Assembly (NCBI GenBank): GCA_029783825.1
Contig: JAREIK010002450.1
Span: forward strand, 62,001 to 126,000
Source of the DNA: Sapria himalayana
Lineage: Eukaryota > Streptophyta > Magnoliopsida > Malpighiales > Rafflesiaceae
Direction: 5' to 3'
Length of the DNA stretch: 64,000 nt
Shown here: in pieces, positions 13,296 to 25,330 of the stretch
How the letters are laid out: each line of letters starts with the position of its first letter
Position numbering within the stretch: position 1 is the stretch's first letter
The notes under the pieces: generated by a model
Told to the model about the DNA's origin: nothing
What the model saw: only the letters and a program-made list of their open reading frames with translations
The model's database searches: none
Made by a program: the position numbers and the translations under genes

Positions 13296-14082
13296 AGGGA
13301 GCTGGAAAAAAAAACACTCAAGAATTAGAATTTATTCTAGAAAAATGAGACACACAATTTGTTTAGAATGTAGGTGGACCTCATGAGAATCCAAATATTA
13401 TTACATCCAACTTTTCTAATCATAATCTTTCTAGCAAAACTTTATTTCAAAGATATTGACATACTCACTTTTTCTTTCTTCTTTAGCCTTTTCTACTTCT
13501 TTTCATTATACTAAAATTCTCAAGTTTTTTTCTAAGATATTATCTTATCCTGAATGATACTAAATTATGTTGGAAAAGATAAAATATCTTTTACTCAAAT
13601 GAGACTTTAAAACTATAAAGATCAATTTAGAAGAAAATATAAATTATCTTAATATGAGACTAAATGTGAGTGGGTTCACTCAAATATTTATATAAATTAC
13701 CAAAATATTCTCTCTATAGACCAAGATAGTCTCAGTACATATTCTTATATCACTAATAACTTCTCACATATATATAATACACTAGTTACATGTGATGCAT
13801 ACTTTTCTTCATAATGATTTAAAAAATAAGGTGTATTCTTATATTTTTCTTCTTTATATAAATTACTAAGATATTTCTCTCTAGAGACCAAGATAGCCTC
13901 AGTACATATTCTTATATCACTAATAACTTCTCACATATATAAAATACACTAGTTACACGTGATGAATATTTTTCTTCATTATGATATTGAAAATAAGGTA
14001 CATATGGAGGAGTAACCTAAACCCCAAACCATACAATCAAAATCATTTATAGTTTAAAAAATATTTTATTTGTCTCAAGCAT
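13296..14082. other. AT-rich DNA with an internal duplication
   Basis: A segment around 13680-13810 (ATAAATTACCAAAATATTCT…TCAGTACATATTCTTATATC) is repeated at about 13855-13980 with small changes. No gene; it may be decayed retroelement sequence upstream of the copia fragment at 14.1 kb. Confidence 0.5.
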
Positions 14083-14480
14083 CCAATGAGAGTTTAATTT
14101 AAATGACTTTTACTAATAATCCTCTTTTGAGTTGCACAAGCATGTTACAAATTTATCTTTAATTTTTTGATATTTAGATAACAAATTGATCTTTATGATT
14201 GTGTATATCAATGATATAATTATTATGAGAGATGATTAGTTAGAAATCACTCAACTTAATGATTACTTTCAATCACAAATAAACGATCTTGAAAAACTCA
14301 AATATTTTTTAAAAAAATAACACTCTAGAAGAGACATTGTATAGTCAAAAAAGATGTACATAATTGATATTTTGATTAATGAGATATATAATTGATACTC
14401 TGATAAAAGAACTATGTAGTTGATATCCTCACAGAGATAGATCTTCTAGGTTGTACTCTAGCAGATATTTGTCTAAAAAA
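14083..14480 (+). pseudogene. Ty1/copia reverse transcriptase fragment
   Basis: A plus-strand frame gives IVYINDIIIMRDD, the YVDD catalytic box of copia RT with V and D altered. TQLNDYFQSQINDLEKLKYF follows, matching the conserved DLGKLKYFLG segment. A weaker SQKR-like stretch follows at about 14340. In-frame stops are present. No LTRs were recognised. Confidence 0.65.
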
Positions 14481-15397
14481 CTTATTTAGTTGATTTACTT
14501 ACATACAGAAGAATCTTAAATAAAATTAGCTATTTAATTATCATTAAACTAAATATAATTTTATATTCAGTATAATTAATTATTTCTTGACTTTTCCACA
14601 ACAAATTTACCTGTGCACAACTCTTTGTATACTATAATATATTAAAAAAATTCTAGGCCCAAGGATTTCTTTTAGTAATTACAAGCACATACAATTGGTC
14701 AAATATTTAGATTCAATTTGATTATGAGTTTCCATCTAGGTAAGATATACTACAAATTTTTAAATTTTTCTTAGAAATAATATTATCACTTAAAAAACTA
14801 AGAGACAAATAGATTTTTTAAGATTAATACATACATATAGTTCAAAGAGAATAATGATAATCACTTGAGAAATACTTTTGATCTAACACCTTGAGAAAAT
14901 TAAGCATCATTTACTTCTGCTACTCTCTAATATAATAGTCAAGTAATAAGACATATAACCTTCAATCATATATTTCAAAAAAGGATAGAATACATATATA
15001 TTAATTATTTCTTTTTAATTGAAAATATTCATGATGGACTACTAACCTACCTATGTTATATAGCAGATCAATCAGCCAATTTTAGGAATACCTTGAAAAT
15101 GCCTCAACTCATTGTTTTCATCCACCATTTATGTTTAAAATATTTACGAACTAGATTGATGAGAGAAAATATAATTTTATATTTATTCAATTTGTTTATT
15201 TAGATTTTTTAATTTATTTATGGAAGCACCCAACATGTAGGTAAGCTGACACAATCTAAGTTAAAGGCTATTTATAGTTATTCTATATTTGATTTATGAG
15301 TGTGTGAGATTGTATTCATCATAATTTTTAAATATTTATTGATGTGTATGAATGTGTTCATTTTTTATTTTAACATAAATATTTAACAGAACGATTA
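14481..15397. other. AT-rich DNA, no gene seen
   Basis: Probably the tail of the copia debris plus anonymous intron sequence. Confidence 0.4.
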
Positions 15398-15483
15398 ATG
15401 TTGGTCCTGTCAAATCTTTCAACATATGTTGGTCATGTCAAATCTGTTAACATATGTTGGTCATGTCGAATCTTTCAACATGA
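15398..15483 (+). repeat. Three tandem units of about 28 bp
   Basis: Three near-identical units of the form ATGTTGGTCATGTCAAATCT plus TTCAAC, differing at a few positions, about 100 bp downstream of ASL exon 2 in intron 2. Confidence 0.85.
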
Positions 15484-15590
15484 AGCTACAAAAATAAAAA
15501 TTTAACCAACAACAATTCAAATTTAAATCCAACAAAATTATGAATCACTTGGAGTTAAAAATGACAAATATAATGTGTTCCTTTGCATAC

Positions 15591-15971
15591 CTGCTCAACA
15601 TAAGCTAATAAATGATGTGATAATAACACAGGTTGTGCCCTTTGCAAATGAGTGTAACCGGGAATAACAAGTCCCAGATATTTCAAACCAATATTCACTA
15701 AAGAAACTTGCAAATGCCTGATACACTCAATAATCTTGTCAACAGCATCTCGACACCACAAGCGAAAATCTGTCACTACTTGATCATTTCTACTCCGTGC
15801 TGTGTGAAGTTTTTTAGCAGGTTCACCAATCATATCAATTAATGCTGCCTCAATATTCATATGCACATCCTCCCTATCTGCCCTCCACACAAATTTCTCA
15901 GCTTCGATACATCTTTGAATCTCAACAAGTCCATGTAAAATAATATCCTTGTCAGCCATACTAATCAGTCC
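15591..15971 (-). CDS. ASL: Argininosuccinate lyase, exon 2 (substrate-binding core)
   Basis: Internal exon of 127 codons, from GLISMADKD to LLAYVEQ. It carries the superfamily signatures: the HTARSRNDQV substrate-binding loop and GYTHLQRAQPV with the conserved His. The helical region REDVHMNIEAALIDMIGEP lies between the start of the exon and these motifs. The acceptor is a T-rich tract plus AACAG just above 15971; the donor is CAG/GTATGC at 15585-15593. It is phase 0 at both ends, so it is compatible with exons 1 and 3. No stop or frameshift is seen, so the exon looks under constraint, unlike all surrounding sequence. The fumarase/aspartase superfamily assignment rests on these recognised motifs. 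Confidence 0.95.
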
Positions 15972-16129
15972 CTGTTAAAAAAATTATGTCAACAAGATAA
16001 AAAAGGCATCATAGCCATATTATTTAGTAAAATATCTTTTTTGAGACAACCTTTTATTGTATTTTAGTTTTCTACATGTGTACAATAAACACAACATAAA
16101 GGTATGCCCATCATATATAATGATACACC

Positions 16130-17150
16130 AATATAATTTTTAAATTATATATTCATAGTTCATTAAAATATTGCCCTTAATTTTCAGCTTAGTTTTATTA
16201 ACATGCCACTAGAACCATAACTTTGATAGTAGCATAGACATTGTTGCCCACAACTCTTTCCACCAACATCATCATCATCATTGTCATCACCACCATCATA
16301 CCATGTCTGGAAATTTGCGCTTGGTAAAATGGTGAGGCAGGTCCATGGTCTAGAAGTTCAATTTTTTAATTGTTTATTAAAAAAATTATTTTACCATAGC
16401 ACAGTGTACCATTGCTTGCTGCCACTGGAACCCAGTGGCAGCAACCCCCTACTTCTAGATTGTAATTCCTAAGTTATAAGCCTCATAACTCTGAATAAAT
16501 TGTTACAAATCAATATGAAAAATAAAAATTGAATAATACTCTATAAAAAAACATTATATAAGCATGCTCTTATAAAATCAGTAAACAGTTGGGACATCCC
16601 AAGTGCTGACTGCTCTAATCAAAATTATAAAATAAAAATAGAATAAATATGAATAAGCAAACTATAATATCTCATATCAAGTTGGTGAGTACACATCTAC
16701 AACATCAAACTTGAAAAAAATAAACTGAGATATCTTCACGATACTTGTAAATATGTATGTTATATATTCTACTATTTGAATATATATTATAGCAATTATA
16801 TCATATTGGATCTTCTCTCTAATAAAAAAATAATTTATCTCTAAGTATTTTAACTAGAGATGAGAAATATGTCCGTATCCATGAATTTCCGACATGATCC
16901 GATTCGGTTAAACAGTAGAAAAATTTGTTAACTGGATAAGAGATATAGATATGAATACATTATAAATCTTTTGAATTGATATGAATTGAATATGAATTTA
17001 GGCATATCAGATTCAAAACCCGTATAGATAAAATCATTGTACTAGAAGATTGAGTTTGGATTGTCCAACAAAATTAAACTTCACTTATCTAATATTTAAA
17101 ACTGTTTTGACTTATAAAAATATGTTTCTTAAACTTATGTTGTTTGAGTC
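16130..17150. other. Intronic DNA with CAT-rich tract and a dispersed repeat
   Basis: A CATCATCAT tract lies near 16266-16295. A short inverted pair CTGCCACTGG/CCAGTGGCAG lies near 16418-16442. From 16493 the sequence matches 20524 onwards. Near 16860-17050 a patch with ATGTCCGTATCC and GATCCGATTCGG may be an eroded transposon end. No gene. Confidence 0.45.
16493..16700 (+). repeat. Dispersed repeat shared with 20524-20700
   Basis: Shared landmarks are ACAAATCAATA, CATGCTCT(T/A)ATAAAAT, ATCAAAATTATA(A/G)AATAAAAA and TAGAATAA(A/G)TAT. The same order and strand occur in both copies, about 4 kb apart within intron 1. Nature unknown. Confidence 0.6.
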
Positions 17151-17159
17151 ATATTATGT

Positions 17160-17870
17160 GTTTGTGCCTAGCAAAGCAGAATGGAAGACTACAAAAAAAT
17201 ATTTATGATAGGTTTGAGTTATTTTATAATGTTACTGAGTTATTTTCTGGGACAAGATATCTCACTGCTAATATGTTTTTTCTTGTGATTTAGAAAATTA
17301 AAATGATATTGAATGAAAGACTCATGTCCTCCAATATATTAATTAGTACAATGACAAAGAGTATGATTATAAAATTTGATGCATATTAGAATGTGATCTA
17401 TAAATTGATGGATGTTGCTGCAATATTGGACAATATTCAACGACTTTGTTATGAATTAATGAAGAAATATTATACTAGAATGTATAAAGAGATTGATACA
17501 AAATTTGTAGTACATGGAACAGTCACTTCACCTTCAAAAGAAAGTTTAATAATTATCAATAGTGATTATCGATTGTTTGTAAAAAAAATGAATACTAATA
17601 AAATTAATAGTATCTGAACAGAATTGGATCACTACTTGGAGGAAGATATTTTACCTGATAATTTTCAATTTGATATTTTATTATTAAGAAAGTTGAATGG
17701 GATAAAATATCTTGTCTTGCAAACTATTACAAGAAATATATTAGTGATTCCAATATCTATTGTTACTTCAGAATTTGCATTTAGTTCTAGTGAAAGATTA
17801 GTTAGAACATTATAATCAACTTCATCTAAGGATAATAGAAATATTGATATATACTCATAGTTGGTTGTAA
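17160..17870 (+). pseudogene. hAT transposase C-terminal relic (RICESLEEPER-like subfamily)
   Basis: Plus-strand frames read TELFSGTRYLTANMFF, KIKMILNERLMSSN, MDVAAILDN, LRKLNGIKYLVLQTITRNI and PISIVTSEFAFSSSERLV. This is the order of the DUF4413-type segment and the hATC dimerisation domain of plant BED/hAT transposases. It is closer to the RICESLEEPER-like consensus than the other hAT relics here, so it is a different subfamily. Stops interrupt the frame at several points, for example around 17295, 17390 and 17617. No ends were identified. Confidence 0.8.
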
Positions 17871-20523
17871 AATGAAGAGAAAAAATATGATGATAGATCT
17901 GCACTAAAGTATGAAAAAAATCAAAGAAAAGACTAAAGTGAAAGACAAATTTTTTTTATCATGATCTAACATTATCATGGATGAGATAATATTTCAAAGA
18001 AAAGATTTAGATATGTTAGAACTATAAAACAAGGCAAAAGTATGAAAAAAAACTTATGAAATAAAATGTTAAGTACAACTTATATCTCTTTTAGAGAGAT
18101 AAAAAAATCAAGATCCAAAGAATTGGCTGAAAAGTGAAAACTCATATGACTTCTCGATAAGCTCATATTTAATCTTAGCAGCCTGAGTATGTCTCTCTCC
18201 TAGTACAAACTAAAAGCCCTGTGTGATCAAGTCTCCTTGTTACTGACTAAGTATAAATCTGCACTAGCACAAACTCATTGATTACTGTGTCATTTGGGCT
18301 TGAAATAAATTTTCCTACCTAAAAAATCTTACCCTTCAAATTCAACATGATATAAATTTCTGGATATATATGATAACTCCATAAATATAAGATTATATTG
18401 AGTACCGATATTCTTAGATGTAGTCTATAGATGACTCTCTCTACAAAATGATGATCTAGGCAAGACTAAGAGTAAAGAAAAAGAGTAATAAATTTAGGTA
18501 TAATATCTAAATTCACTCTTCTTCGACTCTTCAAAAAATAAGTCTTAGTCAAATAAAATCTACACTTGCTTTAATCATATCAGACTTATATGAAAATATT
18601 TGTATCATCTTTATATATTAGAATATCAAATATATATATATTTCAAAGTCTAAGATATTAATTTGTCTCATCTTGAAAAATGATAGAGTTCAAAATAAGT
18701 GCATCCAAAAACATTAATAGCAAACTAAATAATTTTCCTATAAGATATAGAACCTAAAACCATATATACTAAGAAAAAAAATACATTTAATTAATGACGT
18801 ATATTTTATGAATAAAATTACTTTTTGCCAAAAAGATTTCAAAATAATCTTTTCAAATAGAAGCATCCATGTTGTATCAATTAAATAATTATTGTTTCTT
18901 TTAGTAACATCAATCTATTAGGGTGTAATTATATTGAAAGTTTGGTGTATAATATTTGATTTGAATAATAATTATTGAATTAGTATTAAATATATTATAA
19001 TGCTTCTTATTTTTTTAATATTTTTATCAAATTAATTCTTTTATCATTTAATGAAAAATCTAAAAAATAAAAAAAAATATAATTTATCTCAAAAAGATAT
19101 ATTCATGTATATTTTGAGTAATAATCAAAAAAAAAAGATTGAATATCTAAATCAATCTTTGGTTGCAGCTCTTCTAGGCCTTCATACATCCTAATATATT
19201 AGATCAAAGAGATCACTACTCAAGTTAAAGAAACATACAGGATAAAAAATTATGATAAACTTTTCCAACTAATATATCTTATATTCTAAAGTAGAAATAT
19301 CCATAAGACTATGGTAAAGCACCTTAAATTCAATTCATTATATATGACTTAACTTTAAATGAATAAGTAAATGATTCAATACAATCAAACATTTAGAAGA
19401 AGACTTTATTATTAAATAGAAAATTTATAATCTATCTTGTTCAATCTCAAATAAAATCTTTTTTAGAATCTCAATATTTTACAAACAAATTTCAATTAAC
19501 TTATTTAAGTAAAAATAAATTAGAGTTAAATTATCTAAGAAGATAACTCACAAAAAATTAACTAACTAAACAATTATGAATAAATAAAATAAAATTAAAT
19601 AATAAAAATTCAAGTTAAATACTATTATATTCAATAATATTCAAATATTTATTATTTGCTATAATAAAATTTTCAAAACAAAAAAAAATAATTAATTGAA
19701 TATGATTATTTATAATATAATTATTAGCTCATATATCAATAATATAAGAGTCTGAATGAGCTTACTACTAAAGCAATCAATTATATTTAAAAGAAGAAAA
19801 TAATCTATTATATCCTTATAGATGAATTATATATACTTCTCTCTAGTAAATATACATATCATGATAAATGAACTTTGTGAGAATATTTGAATGACTCTAA
19901 TAATCAATACATTTCTTTCAATATTATGTAAAAATATTGGTCTTCTCTCTAAGAATAATATCAACAATTACTTTTGGTGTTGCTCATTCTCTTGCAGTGA
20001 ATATAATGAATTGAGACTCAATAATTTATCTTTAATATAATAATCTCTCCACATAACAACTAAAATTAAAATTTTCTAATTCTAAAATTCTAAAACATTA
20101 AATTGCTCTAATAAATTAAAGTTATTGAACAATAAATCCTAATTTTGGTTTTTTTTTTTTTTTTTTTTTTTTGCTTTATGAACCCCTAAATTAGAAAAAA
20201 TTGCCTCAAAATACTAATTTTTCAGGGCACAAATTCTGCAATACACTGCACAAACTGTCACCCTACAATGCCACATTGCCATACCGTTACCAACAAGCAA
20301 CCACTACACGACCACCATGTGATTACTACGAAACCATTGTACGACAACTACTCATTTTGTCCCACACAATAGGTGTATGCCCACAAAAATTCTTTCAGAC
20401 ACACAAGCACTTTGCTAATAGAGTGCCCGCACCTGTTTTTTTTTTCATTGTAGGGTTAGCAACCCTTACTAACACATACACACACCATAACATCAAATTT
20501 TAGCTAAGGTTGACTTTTATATC
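17871..20523. other. AT-rich intronic DNA, no gene seen
   Basis: Anonymous sequence. A T homopolymer of about 20 lies near 20151-20173, followed by a C-rich patch (20220-20480) with short runs such as ACCAACAAGCAACCACTACA. The plus-strand open frame in that patch looks like composition, not a recognised protein. Confidence 0.45.
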
Positions 20524-20700
20524 AGATTACAAATCAATACAAAAAATAAAGATATAACAATATTTCATTAAAAATATCATACAATCATGCTCTAATAAAA
20601 TAGAAAAGAAAATTTGGACAGCATATTGGTTAGATGCTCCCATCAAAATTATAGAATAAAAATAGAATAAGTATAAATACACAATATGCTCTAATAAAAT
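20524..20700 (+). repeat. Second copy of dispersed repeat (see 16493)
   Basis: Matches 16493-16700 in order and strand, with scattered substitutions and small indels. Confidence 0.6.
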
Positions 20701-20769
20701 AGTTGCAATATATGAGGAAGCCAAAGTTGGTGCAGATGACATTTAAGAACTCACAAAACTAATATATGT

Positions 20770-21394
20770 TTCATCAAGTTCAAATAACAGAAATCAGAGA
20801 AAAAAATATGCTAAAGTATATACTTCACGTGCATGAGATTTTTTGAAACTTAATGTTTAAATAGATGAATATCTAATAGGATGGGTTGTATATTCTTTCT
20901 TTTATGATTTAGTGTATTATAAGATATTTAGGTATTATTAATCAATTATTTTCATTCTTGATTTGGTCACTTATTTTTGATCAAGCTAAAAATGTTAAAT
21001 ATTAATAAAAGAAGAATGTCAACCCTAGGGTGTGCGATTTGACAATTAGAAAAATATATCATAATCTCATATCTTATTCATCATAGTTACATGAATAATA
21101 ACTAATTTAACTTGATGCACTCAGATACTTTTGGAATCTAATAAAGATGAGACTCAAATTTATTTTAAATATTTTTTATCATATTTATTAATATGATAAA
21201 AAATTATATAATTTGTATTTTGTTAAATCATTTTATAAAAAAATAAAAAAAATAATTTTATAAAAGATAAAAATTTTAAGGAATAATAATGTATTAAAAT
21301 ATATATATTTGATAACTATAGTATTTAATATATTAATCATAAGATCATATATCATACATTAAATGCTAAAACACTTTTACAAAAGGGGTTTAAG
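20770..21394. other. AT-rich DNA, no gene seen
   Basis: A short stretch near 20960 (GATTTGGTCACTTATTTTTGATCAAG) resembles 52482 (GACTTGGTCACTTATCTCTGACCAAG), a weak dispersed repeat. Nothing else. Confidence 0.4.
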
Positions 21395-21885
21395 CATAGT
21401 TATTAAATCAAAATTCGAATTGAGAATCAAAATATTTGATTAGTGAATCAAGAATTAAAAATCGAATCAAATTGTAAATCAAATTTTTATGACTTTATTC
21501 CACGTTAATTAATTCCTATTTACTATAGTTGGTAATTTTAATTTTAAAATTTTAGTTTTTATTTTTATGATTTTTTTGGTATTTTGTTACTTTTTCACAT
21601 TAAATTCATAATATCAAAAGTTAGTTATTTTTTTTCCACATTAATTAATTCTTACGGTTAGCAATTTTTTTTGGTATTTTAGTTTTTATTTTTATGACTT
21701 TTTGAAGATCTTGATTCCTTGAGAATCAGTATTAAATTGATTCATATGAATCAATTTGCGATTCAATGATTCAGTCTTCAATTCATGTATATTTTTAATT
21801 TTTTTAAAAAATGGGATGGTTTATCCCCTAAATCGTAAATCGAATCATAAATCAAATCGTGAATCATACGATTTTAATAACAGTG
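21395..21885. mobile_element. Fold-back MITE with 8-bp target duplication (hAT-like)
   Basis: The left end CATAGTTATTAAATCAAAAT and the inverted right end CACTGTTATTAAAATCGTAT form terminal inverted repeats. Flanking octamers GGTTTAAG (21387-21394) and AGTTTGAG (21886-21893) agree at 6 of 8 positions. Both arms are built from short GATTC/GAATC and AAATCGAATC-like words, so the whole 491 bp can fold back on itself. No coding capacity. Confidence 0.8.
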
Positions 21886-21893
21886 AGTTTGAG

Positions 21894-22239
21894 TAAAAGA
21901 TGAATTGATATTTAATTAAACGACTCAGATACTCCACTTTAATAAATACTCAGATATTTTTGAAAAAATATAATTTTGCCCACAAATTATCTCATCAATT
22001 AGACATCTTCTATCTTTTTTCACCATAAATTGTTTCAAATCTTGCATCATGAAAAGAAATTATTCAAAATATCTCATAAAAAATTGAGAACATTTAATGT
22101 TAACTTAGATTTCTTTTGGGAGATGAAAGAGAGAGCATGAAGGAAAAATATAAAAAATATATTTATTTATTATTAAAAATAAAAAAGATAGATGATTTGA
22201 ATACAACATGATCATAATTCATATATATATGTATAATTT
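21894..22239. other. AT-rich DNA, no gene seen
   Basis: Anonymous sequence between the MITE and the copia fragments. Confidence 0.4.
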
Positions 22240-22450
22240 AAGACTACTCCTAAGTGGGTGGCTCCAAACAATAAAAAAAACAATGTAAAATAAATTAAAA
22301 CTTAATACACTCCTTCAAGATAGGACATACATGTCACAAATCTTCATCTTAAAAGAGAGGAAATCAACTTATAGTCTTTTGAGAGTTTTTGTGAAGATGT
22401 TTATAGTTTAATCACTAGTAAATACATAGGAGTAGCTTTCATGATTGAGG
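22240..22450 (-). pseudogene. Ty1/copia RNase H C-terminal fragment
   Basis: The minus strand reads NIFTKTLKR, the conserved ADIFTKPL tail of copia pol. On the plus strand it is followed by the purine-tract neighbourhood (CACTCCTTCAAGATAGGACA) typical of the pol/3' LTR junction. Only the last part of pol is left. Confidence 0.65.
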
Positions 22451-22781
22451 CAAGTTTGTAGTGAGATGCAGATGAATATACATGATGAATAATTAATGTT
22501 GGGGCAGAAAAGATTGGCTTAATACTAGGTTGGTAGCCAAAGAATTTATATAGACTTATATGAAATAGATTATTAGAATATTTTTTGTGATAAAAATGAT
22601 CATTATTAGATTGTTGCTTATGTCACTGCTTCTCATATATGACATGTATATCAAAATTGTTCTACCGGTGATTTAGGGATTGTGCGGCAACATGAAAAAA
22701 AAAGAAAGAAAAGAGAAATAAAACAAACAGGAACAAAAATTCTATCAAAAATAAAAAGAACCTTTCTAAATACAAGATAAA

Positions 22782-22785
<4 letters not shown>

Positions 22786-22833
<48 letters not shown>
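22786..22833. repeat. (TA)n microsatellite, about 24 units
   Basis: An uninterrupted TA run between two related copia 3'-end fragments. Confidence 0.95.
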
Positions 22834-22836
<3 letters not shown>

Positions 22837-22839
22837 TGG

Positions 22840-23065
22840 AGTAGTCCTTGCGTGTTCCCGAGTAATGAAAAAATAAACTAAAATTCAACACTCTCCTTCA
22901 AAGTGAGATGTATATGTCACAAATCATCAGCAAAAAAAAAATTTGATCTAAAAAAATGGCAATCAATATTAGAATGTTTCATTTGCTCGTGAAACATCAG
23001 GTTGGCCTCGATGTATATGATTGTTTGGATATCACAATATAATATCATCGATCTCTAAACTAATA
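22840..23065 (-). pseudogene. Second Ty1/copia RNase H fragment
   Basis: The minus strand gives IIYIEANLMFHEQMKHS, a decayed form of the SAIYIAxNPVFHERTKHIE box of copia RNase H. The junction sequence ACTCTCCTTCAAAGTGAGAT parallels 22298. Sequence flanking the TA run (AGTTTGGAGTAGTCC) also has a reversed-order counterpart near 22240. It appears to be a second partial copy of the same 3' end. Confidence 0.65.
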
Positions 23066-23092
23066 GGCAAATATCTCAATTATGGCCAAGCA

Positions 23093-25330
23093 CAATCACA
23101 ATTTGAATTTCTTATCCGAAATATTATTTATTACAGCAAAAAATACATATTCCGATGTTACGCTCAACACAGGAAATGTCAGTAGATCTCAAGCTATCTT
23201 AGATAGCATAAAATAAGTCAACTTATATGATTTTCACCACTGTAATATATCAAAATTTTTATTATTGAAATATGATAAAATTGAACATTAATCAGTATCT
23301 AAGTACCAAGATAACTCGCTCATATTCAAAGATCCACCATGTTGTTTCCCCATCGCTACCTGAATGAAAAAATCATCATTTCTAAATATGATATCCATGT
23401 TCATACTCAGAACTTTACCAGAAATATCATCATACCTGATATAGTAGTATGTAAAAAGTTCATTCAACTTATCGTGAATGAATACTTCATGTGGATCTTC
23501 CTAATTCATGCACGATAATATATATGTAAAAATATTTTATCCCTTCTACCTTAACCATAGGATCCATATAGGCAGCCAGACAATAAATAGATAGAATAGT
23601 GAACCAATACTTTAAGTACTTGATTTTAATCTCTAGAACTATATCGCTAAGTGTGGGGTCATCTAAAAATATTCTAAGCATGCTATTAATGTTGCATATG
23701 TACTTGAATGCAATACAAATTATAAGAGTATAAACTGATGAACACATGTTCATCGTGTCATCAAAAATTTAACTAAATTTCATAAATAAAATTTATATAA
23801 CACAGTCAGTATTGTCAATAATAAGTCTGTCACTCTTACTATTAACATAGTCGGATATCAAGTGTTCGTATCTAATACATGACTCAAATCAGGTATGTAT
23901 AATTCCAATGGTATCTCACATCCGATTGAAATTTCTTCTTATTTAGTCCTGCAGACATATATAGACTACCGAACACCTGATGTCTACGAGGCATACAAAT
24001 ATATTTAAGTGAAATACGTATATTTTTAAAACGCGAGCACACACCTTTATCCCTGATTGTACTATCAGATTAATGACGTGACACGTTCATCTAAAGTTGG
24101 AAAATCTCTCCTAATAGATCATTTCTAATATTCTTAACAAAAATATTAATTACTACTTTATTATTAGATGCATTATCGAATGTGATACTAATTATTTTAT
24201 TTAAAATTTTATATTCTCTAAAGATTTTCATCATACACTCAAAAATGATCGGGTCATCATAATGATAAAAAATCTCAAAGAATCCTAAAATTTTTTTATT
24301 TATTATTTATTTAGAATCAATATAATGAGTTGTGAGACATGCATATAGAGGTGTCAAACGGGCCGGCCCAGCACGGCACGGCCCATTTTTCACGAGCACG
24401 GTCGGGCTACCGTGTCGTGTCGGGCACGGCACGGTTCCTGTACCGTGCCTTGGCACGGCACGGCACGGTCGTGACTCGTGACTCACGACTCACGTCACGC
24501 CTCGGCACACGTGACACGCCGCCAGTGCCACGCGTGCCTGCGTGAACCGGCACGGGATGGACCCGTGCCGGCGTGCCGGGCCAGGCACGGCACGACACGG
24601 GTAGTTCTTAACCCGGGCACGGCACGGGCCCGGGCACGGTTTAAGAACGTGCCGAGCCGGCCCAGGCACGGCCGAACCGAGCCAGCCCAGGCACGGCCGA
24701 ACCGTGCCGTGCCTCGTGCTGGGCCGGCCCAGCACGTTTGACACCTCTACATGCATAAGATATATCGTCATGACTAGTCCAAATATCAGATACCACGGAC
24801 ACCACTCTACTATATTTCATTATTTTATTAAATTACTATTTTTTTACTTATATTATTTTAGTATATCTTTCCTAGATGTAGACCTAGGAATTCTAATATA
24901 TGCAAGCTAAAAATATATCTGCATAATAATGACTATCCTTGAATCCTCCAAAGACCTGATCGAAAGACCTATCGTGATGATCAGTTTGATCATGTCTTCT
25001 CTCTCTAACTAATTGTGGTATATGAAAAAGATACACTTAGAGACTGAATTAAATACAACCATACAAAACTCACCACTAAATTGGATTTGTCTAGGATCTA
25101 ATGCACCATATTTTTTGATGAATAATTCATCATGTTTATTTAGATGCTCAGTCCCACATGAACTCTTACAAGTTAATATTTTTTTATAATATTTTTACTG
25201 TGCGAATTTAACTTTGACATTCCTAATATTTTTTTGTTTTATTATATTAAAATGAGTCCAAACTACTGATGTTCTTCTAAATTTTTATTTTTTAGATGTT
25301 TGAGTTGAGACGAAAGGAGAAACCAAAATT
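23093..25330 (-). pseudogene. hAT transposase relic, interrupted by a nested element
   Basis: Minus strand: a BED finger remnant with VWTHFNIIKQKNI, LTCKSSCGTEHLNKHDELF at about 25100-25260; the core around 24000-24340 and 24760-24830; VYTLIICIAFKYICNINSML, then KIKYLKYWFTILSIYCLAAY and MDPMVKVEG at 23550-23753; and hATC debris near 23100-23300. The sequence is close to the first copy but with different lesions. A stop in the first copy (VVEM-stop-TKYLKYW) is sense here. A 404-bp element with target duplication splits the core. Confidence 0.82.
24346..24749. mobile_element. Nested GC-rich non-autonomous hAT element, exact 8-bp target duplication
   Basis: TAGAGGTGTCAAACGGGCCG at the left, and ...CGTTTGACACCTCTA at the right. 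It is flanked by the identical octamer CATGCATA at 24338-24345 and 24750-24757. The paralogous hAT sequence at about 2163-2176 has a single uninterrupted ACATGCATAAGATA, that is, an empty site. The interior is extremely GC-rich, composed of GGCACGG/CCGTGCC words in both orientations. Open frames across it are compositional and not taken as genes. Confidence 0.95.

Larger units (their letters stand above)
8029..15590 (-). other. ASL intron 2, about 7.6 kb
   Basis: GT-AG intron between exons 2 and 3. It holds a GC-rich block (8345-8960), an old hAT relic (9.2-11.4 kb), a TIR element (11.92-12.25 kb), a second GC-rich block (12.29-12.73 kb) and copia RT debris near 14.1-14.5 kb. Confidence 0.85.

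Noticed and set aside
20201..20503. 100-codon plus-strand frame rich in Thr/His/Pro
   Set aside because: Composition follows a C-rich patch after a poly-T run; no domain, no neighbours, one strand only.
24339..24771. Several overlapping open frames on both strands (68-93 codons)
   Set aside because: They all lie in the GC-rich nested hAT element, consist of repeated GGCACGG words and have no protein-like pattern.
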